Assembly (NCBI GenBank): GCA_030280995.1
Contig: JASXTE010000004.1
Coordinates: forward strand, 19,235,185 to 19,299,184
From: Hemileia vastatrix
Taxonomy: Eukaryota; Basidiomycota; Pucciniomycetes; Pucciniales; Zaghouaniaceae
DNA length: 64,000 bases
Direction: 5' to 3'
The position numbers were made by a program, and so were the translations under genes. The notes below the pieces were generated by a model, which ran no database searches, had not been told where the DNA came from, and saw only the letters and a list, made by a program, of their open reading frames with translations. Positions 57,650 to 64,000 of this stretch are shown here, piece after piece. Numbering within the stretch: the first letter of the stretch is position 1; each line of letters begins with the position of its first letter.

Positions 57650-58874
57650 TTGGAGAGGCCAGATATTTGTGATGAAAATACTTGAGTGGCAATCAAGAAG
57701 ACGAGTCCTGGATTCTATGTGTCAGGAAGGCAGTTGATGAGGAGGAGACATCCAAATCCTTAATTTGTGGTGACTCAGAAGAAGGGTCAAGAGTTGGTGT
57801 TGAAGTCTTTGCATGAAGATCTTGGTCATATAGGCTTTGGGGAGACTTATAGAAGAGTAGCAGACAGATTTTGGTGGCCAGGTATGAAGTTGGCCTTGAA
57901 GGGTTGGGTTCAATCTTGTGAAGAATGTAAAAACAAGAAGTCACTTGAAACCTAAAGAGGTTGGCCATGCTACTGGTGAATCAACTTTTTTTGGAAGAGT
58001 CAGTTTGGATGCTGTCCATATTAAAGAGGGAAAGTATAAATATTTGATTGTTGCTAGGGATTATTTGTCTAGTTGGGTGGAGGAAGCGCCTCTGGTTAAT
58101 TTGACTGCCAAAAATGTGGCAGAATATTTGAAGAAGGAATGGGTTTTTAGATATGGGTTGATGAAGTTGGTGACTTTTGACTGTGGGCCAGAAATTGGAG
58201 CTGAATTCAAAGAAGCTGTGGCAATTATTGGTTCCAAAGTTATAGTGGCTACACCTTATTATCCTGAAGCTGAAGGAATGGTTGAAAGAGGCCATCAAGT
58301 TATCAAGAATGCTTTGGTAAAGATGTGTGGAGATAGTTCTGAGAAATAGAGGAATTATTTACCCTTGGTGTTATTTGCTGATAGGGTCACTGTGAAGACG
58401 ACAACTGGATATTCTCCTTATGAATTAATTTTTGGTCAGAAAGCTGTTCTACAAGTGGATTTGGAAGCCGTCTCTTATCTTGGAATTTATTGGGATGAGG
58501 TATGTTCAACAGAAGATTTGCTCTGTGCCATATTGCAAAAGTTGGAATGTAGAGAGGAATGTCAATAGAAGGCATACTCTAGAATGATGAAGATAAGAAA
58601 TCAATCAGTCAGATACTGGGACAAGAAGTTAGCTCATGTACTCAGGAATCCCTTGAAACCTGGTTGTTTGTTTTTGGTGTATAATAGAAGTTTGGAGAGT
58701 CAGTGGGGAAAATTTTTTGCTAACAGATGGAATGGACCTTACAGAGTCAGATCTCAGGTTTTTGGAGGTTCTTATGTTTTGGAAGAGTTGGATGGTGCAG
58801 TCTTAAAGAAGAGAGTGGCTGCTGACCAGGTGAAGAGATTTTATCCAAGAGGCACTAGAAGTGAAGAATATTGA
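57650..58874 (+). pseudogene. E7 integrase with GPY/F-like module
   Basis: Zinc module intact: SLHEDLGHIGFGE...VQSCEECKNKK. Catalytic residues visible: Asp in VSLDAVHIK, Asp in VTFDCGPEIG, Glu in PEAEGMVERGHQVIKNAL. The tail has NRSLESQWGKFFANRWNGPY followed by RVRSQ and GSYVLEELDGAVLKKR, a GPY/F-like module. A frameshift near 57950 and stops at 58347-58349 and 58566-58568 inactivate it. The stop of the family reading frame is near 58872. Confidence 0.85.
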
Positions 58875-59265
58875 CTCCGAAATGAGGATAAACTATGGAC
58901 CATTCTTTGATTTTGGATTTTGGTGATGCTGTGAATCTTTTTTGTTGGAACCTTTTTTGTTAGAGGGTACCCATGGGTGGGGCTTCTAGATTCAATCTTG
59001 GAAAGTGTGGGGGTAACTGATGGGCTGGCTTCTCTATCAACGGTTACCCCTGATTGTCTGTTTCCAACCCCTTCTCTTAATTTGTTTTAACCCTAGTGTT
59101 GGTTTTTCTTCACAGTTTTTAGTCCTCTATGATTTTAAACTGTAAATTCTTTTGGTCTTCAAGCGCTGGACTCTTCACAATTATTGGTTTTGGTTTTAGT
59201 GTTGGATGTTGTGTTTTTGTTAAAAGGTACCAAGGGGGGCTTCTAGATTTTTTTTGGAAAGTGTG

Positions 59266-59306
59266 GGGGTAACTGATGAGCTTTCTGCTCTGTAGAACAG
59301 TTACCC
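59266..59306 (+). other. GGGGTAAC-type hairpin, E7 copy 2
   Basis: GGGGTAACTG pairs with CAGTTACCC; copy 1 at 59010-59050 has GGGGTAACTG with CGGTTACCCC (one wobble pair), and a third copy at 62632-62673 pairs over nine bases. Confidence 0.7.
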
Positions 59307-59439
59307 ATAATGTTTGTTTCAAGTATTTTGTTTTTCCTAGTTGAATCCTAGTTCTGGTTTTTGTTATTCAGGTTTCTAGTCCACTATGACTTTAAACTGA
59401 CTTTGGAATGGCTTCTTTATTTCATTTAGATTGATAGCG

Positions 59440-59495
59440 GATCACTGGTGGTCTCCCATCATTTTTACTTATTGGAGGGAACCCACCCAGTGATC
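59440..59495 (+). other. GATCACTGGTGG long hairpin, E7
   Basis: GATCACTGGTGGTCTCCC pairs with GGGAACCCACCCAGTGATC over about 17 bp with minor mismatches. Confidence 0.72.
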
Positions 59496-60019
59496 ATTTC
59501 ATTGGACTGAACTTTCTATGGAGCCGGAATTTTTCTTTTTCTTTTTTCTGAATTTGGTGTTTATGTTGTGTTAGATAGTAGTTTTAGATTATTTTCTTAT
59601 ATCTGTTTTTTCTTTTAATTTTTTATGGGGGTTATTAGGATGTAAAGAGGGAAAAATCACAAAATTGTGGTGTTACCACATCAGGGTCACCTGGATGTGG
59701 GCAAGCATTTGTGGGGAAAGGCTCATCAATTGGTCCGGCAACGTTATTTTCTTTTCTTTTTTTCTATTTTATTCATTTTTTTCTGATCATTTTTTTATTA
59801 TTTTCTTTAATTTCTAATTTTCTATCATAAATCATTTAAAATATTTAAAGGCGTATCTACATCAAGGTGCACTTGGATGTGGGTAAGGTACCAGGGGATC
59901 AGCTCATCAATTGGCTGGGGGATACCATTTGTAATAATTATTTATTTCATATTATTTTACTCATTTCATTTTAATTTCATTTTCAAAAATTTTTCAGTAT
60001 GTTAGTAGTTTAGTAGTTA

Positions 60020-60665
60020 ATATAAAAATAAAAATAAAAATAAAAATAAAAATAAAAATAAAAATAAAAATAAAAATAAAAATAAAAATAAAAATAAAAA
60101 TAAAAATAAAAATAAAAATAAAAATAAAAATAAAAATAAAAATAAAAATAAAAATAAAAATAAAAATAAAAATAAAAATAAAAATAAAAATAAAAATAAA
60201 AATAAAAATAAAAATAAAAATAAAAATAAAAATAAAAATAAAAATAAAAATAAAAATAAAAATAAAAATAAAAATAAAAATAAAAATAAAAATAAAAATA
60301 AAAATAAAAATAAAAATAAAAATAAAAATAAAAATAAAAATAAAAATAAAAATAAAAATAAAAATAAAAATAAAAATAAAAATAAAAATAAAAATAAAAA
60401 TAAAAATAAAAATAAAAATAAAAATAAAAATAAAAATAAAAATAAAAATAAAAATAAAAATAAAAATAAAAATAAAAATAAAAATAAAAATAAAAATAAA
60501 AATAAAAATAAAAATAAAAATAAAAATAAAAATAAAAATAAAAATAAAAATAAAAATAAAAATAAAAATAAAAATAAAAATAAAAATAAAAATAAAAATA
60601 AAAATAAAAATAAAAATAAAAATAAAAATAAAAATATAAATATAAATAAAAATAAAAATAAAATA
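60020..60665. repeat. Hexanucleotide (AAAAAT)n array, E7
   Basis: About 100 nearly uninterrupted copies of AAAAAT, with a few variant units near 60633. It lies at the same place in the 3' UTR, and in the same sense, as the E4 array. Confidence 0.93.
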
Positions 60666-60736
60666 AACCTAATTTTTTATATATCTGTTTGCTGTTAGTA
60701 TTTTTTTCTATTTAGTTAATTTTTTTATTCTTTTAT

Positions 60737-63541
60737 TTATTGATGGGATGAAGAAGCCTCCAGCAGTGGGTCCAGATGGTGTTGGCATTTATGTTTCTTG
60801 TTTGGATTAGAAGAAGAACTTTGTTCCTTGTAGTGCAGGTGGCTGGAGAAAGTATATTGGTTATAGTGATAAGTTACTGGGTCAGAAGGTAAACTTTGGG
60901 AAGAAGAGGAAGAAGCAGGAATGGAGTGCTGGAAAGTGTGCTTGATAATTTGGGACATCTTCCAGTGGTCATCAAGGAGTTGTCTTCTCAGATTCTTCTC
61001 AAAATCATTCAATGGACCATGAAGAGCAAAGTCCTTAAGCATGTTTGAGCACATCATGCTTAGGTGTTGCTTCATATCAGCATAATCCAGTGTCAAAGTA
61101 GCTTCTAGGGGTTGGCCAATTCCAAATGCAGCTGCAGGAGGCCAGGCTCCAACTAAACAGAAGAATTTGATCAATAATTATTCTCTGTTGAAGCAATTGG
61201 ATTTTTGTTATTTTATTTTTGGTACTTAAAGATTGGGAGATCTTCAAATTTGTATGCAGCCAGAATCTGGATGTCTGAAGAGTGTTGAATAGATGCTGTA
61301 GGAGGTTCCACCAGATAGAGGTATGTATTTTCATGGTCATCCTCTAAATGGTGTTGAGAAGATGAAGGAGAAGAAGGAGGTTCCTGTGACCTGGTTTCAG
61401 AAGCAGGGCTGTGGCTGTTGTTGTTGTTTATATTATTGCTTGGTGCAGGTTTGGTAGATACTGGCAGAGGAGTGCCAGGTTGGTTGAAGGAAGGACCAGG
61501 AGATGGTAATCTGGTAGCTGATTGTGATCTGCTTGATGAAGATCTAGAAGAAAGAGAACTATCAGAGGAATAATTAGTGGCCAGAGGAGAGGTGAATTTA
61601 TTTCTTCCTGAAGTAACAGGAGTTTTTTGTTCAAGGACAGTGTTGGCTGTTCTGGTGTTTGCAGTGGTTCCTCTAGCAGGCCTTATAGAGATTTTGGAAT
61701 TTCTGGTGTTGACAGAGGAAGAAATGGTGGTGGCACGCATTGCTCTGGGAGAATTAGGAGGTTGTGGTGTAGAGTTATTGGTGTTGGATGGAAGAATTTG
61801 GCTGTTATCTGGCTGAATTTGGGAGTTCTGATCCTGAATTTTGCTTTCTGGCAAGATGGGCAGGCGGCCTGACATCAGGAGGGCAGCCTGGACGTGGTCT
61901 AGAAGCCTGATTTTGAGGCCATTTTTTCTGAATTTGCTTAGATAAAAGCAGATTCTTGAGAAGATAAAGCAGGTCTTTTAGGAAGGGTTTTGGGAATAGA
62001 ATGGTGTGATCTTTTGGAAGGAGCAGAAGATAAAGAGGAGGAAGTAGGTCCAAGCTCTGGTGACCTGGTAGGAGATCTGGATAAATTTTTATGTGAAGGC
62101 AAAGGCGGAGGTACTGGATAGTTGGGATCTCTGTCACATTTTTTCTTTTTAAAATTTCAGTAATCACAGGCCCTGTTATAGAATTTGGCCTGGTGAGTAG
62201 GAAGAGTGAATTTTCAGGATCTGCACATGTGGATTCACTGTTTACAAGCGTAGACCTTTGGAGAAGTGAAGAAGGGAAGGTCCAATGGGTCAAAATCTGG
62301 TAATCCAGCCATGATCATTGAAGGAGAAATAATGGAGAGAAAAGAGATGAATAAAAAATCTATCAGTGATGTGTATATGGTGAAGAAAAGTGGAAGTTCA
62401 GCAGGTTGGCTGCGGAGCATTGTGCATGGAGGTGGCTCCGCCTTTGCTATGCAAAATGTGTCCAGTCTGTCAAGACTTTAAACTGAACACTGGTACAGTC
62501 CCCCAAGACTATAAACTGAGGATGGTTTAATGGTTGAGTCCTTCAGGACTATAAACTGATAATGGGAGTTGGTGTGATTCTGGAAGAGGGAATCCAATAG
62601 GGAGTCTCTTAATTTTGTTAAGGCATGTGTTGGGGTAACTGATGAGCTGTCTGCTCTGTAGAAAAGTTACCCCAGAATTTTAGTTTGTTTCTTTGGGTCT
62701 TAAATGTTTTGATCTCTGGTTCTGTCTTTTGATTTAGGTTTTTAGTCCCCCAAGACTATAAACTGAGGGTTTTGAGTCCCCCAAGACTATAAAATGAGGG
62801 CTGTTAGTCCCCCAAGACTTAAAACTGAGGATTAGTCCCCCAAGACTGTAAACTTAGGAAATTTTTTATTATGATTGGCTACATTCAGGAAGTCTATAGA
62901 TTTCAAGAATTTTTTTATTTCTAAGTTAAGAGATTAATCAAGAGTCAGGAGGCAGAAGAGAATCAAGAGATGTAACAAAATGTTAAGCATTGGTTTTGAA
63001 CTGGTGTATGAGGTTCTTCATTTTCTCAAGATCCTATGGGTTCCTAGCAGGAGTGGATTGCAAGTAGTTTAGTATGAGATGCTTCTGTTGAGAAGAATGT
63101 TGTTGAAATCTGTCCTTGATGGTGGGAAATGGATTAGGTGGGGGTGCTTCAATGGTTCCCACATTGTCATAATCACTGTCAGGAGGGAAATGAACTGGAA
63201 ATTTGTCAGATTAAATTTCAGTATGAAGAAGTTCTGGGCTTACCATCAGAAGGACCAGGGATGGTAGAGCTAGTGGTTGTAGCAGGTTTGGCACTCTTTT
63301 TGGAAGGGTGTAATTTGTTGACCAGTCTGGGGATCAGAATGGATGGCCTGGATCTTTTGGTTCTGGTAGAAGGTTTATAAGGTTGTGGAGAAGGAGAAGA
63401 CATTGAGGAGGACAATGGACCTGGTCTGAATCTAGTATTCTTCCTAGAGTGACAGGCATCACAGGAGGTTCTGTAGGGATGAGCCTGTGGTGTGATGGTA
63501 CAGATGAAATGTTTGTCAATGCAGTATTGGCAAGGACCCAT
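60737..63541 (-). pseudogene. Antisense zinc-cluster gene of E7, probably decayed
   Basis: Starts at 63541, 82 bp from the 3' LTR, antisense to the element. The first exon (63244-63541, donor GTAAGC) encodes C-x2-C-x6-C-x12-C-x2-C, the same spacing as the E6 antisense gene, but the sixth Cys position is Arg. It then has basic Ser/Pro stretches (TRTKRSRP). Later coding pieces on the same strand are a Ser/Pro-rich stretch (about 62140-61930), a Ser/Asn/Pro-rich 220-residue piece (61875-61213) and a C-terminal piece (about 61150-60737: GQPLEATLTLDYADMKQHLS). A TTCTTCTGTTTAG acceptor precedes the last. I could not join all exons cleanly, and stops in the middle suggest decay. Function unknown. 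Confidence 0.5.
62455..62865 (+). repeat. Mini-hairpin repeat cluster, E7
   Basis: Seven copies of the AGTCCCCCAAGACT-type unit at about 62461, 62495, 62538, 62743, 62774, 62807 and 62834, in two groups on either side of a GGGGTAACT hairpin (62632-62673). This is the same arrangement as E3 17561-18005. Confidence 0.8.
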
Positions 63542-63610
63542 GTCAGTAGCAGATTTGGAAAGAAAGCTGAAAATGGTGGTTGTGGTAAAGGAGAATGTGG
63601 AAATTCTCTA

Positions 63611-63622
63611 TTGGAGGGAGGA
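63611..63622 (+). promoter_or_regulatory. Polypurine tract of E7
   Basis: TTGGAGGGAGGA directly before the LTR, identical in its core to that of E3. Confidence 0.78.
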
Positions 63623-64000
63623 TGTGGTCTTCCAACATTGGCAGATCCCTTTGTTGGTTTAATTGGTGTTGTTTTGGTATGCCTTAAATGGCATTGTTTA
63701 ATAATTAGGTGTTTTTCTAAAATTACTCATCAAATATGGGACTACGGGGATGTGGATACTACCATTGGATAGCCCCGGTTTTCTCTATATTTTATGTCTT
63801 GATGACATTTGTCATAGTATAAGTATTTAGGGGATAATTTCTCATTTTTCATTTAAATAGATTGCTGTTGAATTTTGTTTTTTGTGTTTTACGGGCTAAA
63901 CTTAAGTCTTAGGGTTAAGTTCTTAGTACCGTTGGAATGAGCTGAATTTTCTCTACATTTCATGTCACAAGGTTGTTATAGCTTAATTACGTGTTTTAAA
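63623..64000 (+). repeat. 3' LTR of E7, incomplete at window end
   Basis: Begins TGTGGTCTTCCAACATTGGC and aligns with the E5 5' LTR for about 380 bp, including CTATATTTTATGT and GTCTTAGGGTTAAG, but with many substitutions and small indels. It continues beyond the window. The antisense gene at 63541 is probably driven from here or from just outside it. Confidence 0.82.

Larger units (their letters stand above)
58875..60720 (+). other. E7 structured 3' UTR, proximal part
   Basis: Non-coding modules in order: GGGGTAACTG hairpin (59010-59050), mini-hairpin (59118), second GGGGTAACTG hairpin (59266-59306), mini-hairpin (59377), GATCACTGGTGG hairpin (59440-59495), two CACATC...GATGTG modules (about 59672-59750 and 59848-59930), then the hexanucleotide array. 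Units 1 and 2 are a ~257-bp tandem duplication matching the one in E3. Confidence 0.78.
52346..64000 (+). mobile_element. E7: LTR retrotransposon with long 3' UTR, 5' truncated
   Basis: Gag-protease (52390-54685), pol (about 55520-58874), structured 3' UTR (58875-63610) with an antisense gene, polypurine tract and 3' LTR (from 63623, running off the window). The 5' LTR and leader are missing; sequence homologous to E5 starts near 52345, right after the MITE-like end. All coding parts are broken, but the integrase catalytic triad persists. Confidence 0.87.

Noticed and set aside
21567..64000. The LTRs at 21567 and 63623 as the two ends of one giant element
   Set aside because: They differ at many positions, two separate gag genes lie between them, and E5 is cut at 26672; they fit better as LTRs of two related insertions.

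Overview
The window is eukaryotic, AT-rich, repeat-dominated DNA, most likely from a rust fungus (Pucciniales, Basidiomycota). The evidence is a CACTA-type transposase with the cysteine clusters and linked acidic accessory gene typical of rust genomes, a degraded TET/JBP-like 2-oxoglutarate oxygenase of the type expanded in rusts, several Ty3/Gypsy elements, and short introns (54-120 bp) with GTAAGT or GTATGT donors. I found no bacterial-style operon, no convincing host housekeeping gene, and no tRNA or rRNA by eye.

Layout. 1-5978: a Ty3/Gypsy element on the minus strand (E1), one gag-pol frame with five in-frame stops and a 261-bp MITE. 5979-13075: a complete 7.1-kb CACTA-like transposon with matching ends and a TAA target duplication; it carries a minus-strand transposase and a convergent plus-strand accessory gene, both with stop codons. 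13436-18714: a gag-only, non-autonomous LTR element (E3). 18715-21566: an inverted fragment (E4) of a related element (integrase C-terminus plus long 3' UTR), broken by the 5' LTR of E5. 21567-26672: 5' LTR, gag and start of pol of E5. 26673-32491: a 5'-truncated chromovirus (E6) ending in an LTR, with an intact antisense two-exon gene beside that LTR. 32794-35580: 24 near-perfect palindromes separated by two alternating spacers that flip orientation independently. 36883-39567: a decayed multi-exon gene of unknown function holding a third MITE. 42030-43132: a decayed TET/JBP-like gene. 45396-47770: a tandem array whose roughly 465-bp units consist almost wholly of hairpins, broken by a foldback MITE. 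47967-51414: a decayed Harbinger-like element. 52346-64000: a long LTR element (E7) with gag, protease, RT, RNase H, integrase, a 4.7-kb structured 3' UTR, an antisense zinc-cluster gene and the start of a 3' LTR.

How the parts relate. E3, E4, E5 and E7 belong to one related group of LTR elements. Their 3' UTRs share an ordered set of hairpins, a repeated 24-nt mini-hairpin and, in E4 and E7, a hexanucleotide array. Two otherwise unrelated LTR elements (E6 and E7) both carry an antisense gene starting about 80-110 bp from the 3' LTR, with the same cysteine spacing C-x2-C-x6-C-x12-C-x2-C. Those two observations and the palindrome-delimited flipping array are the best candidates for something undescribed. 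Almost every transposon gene is broken; the exception is the chromovirus antisense gene, which reads through one intron without a stop.
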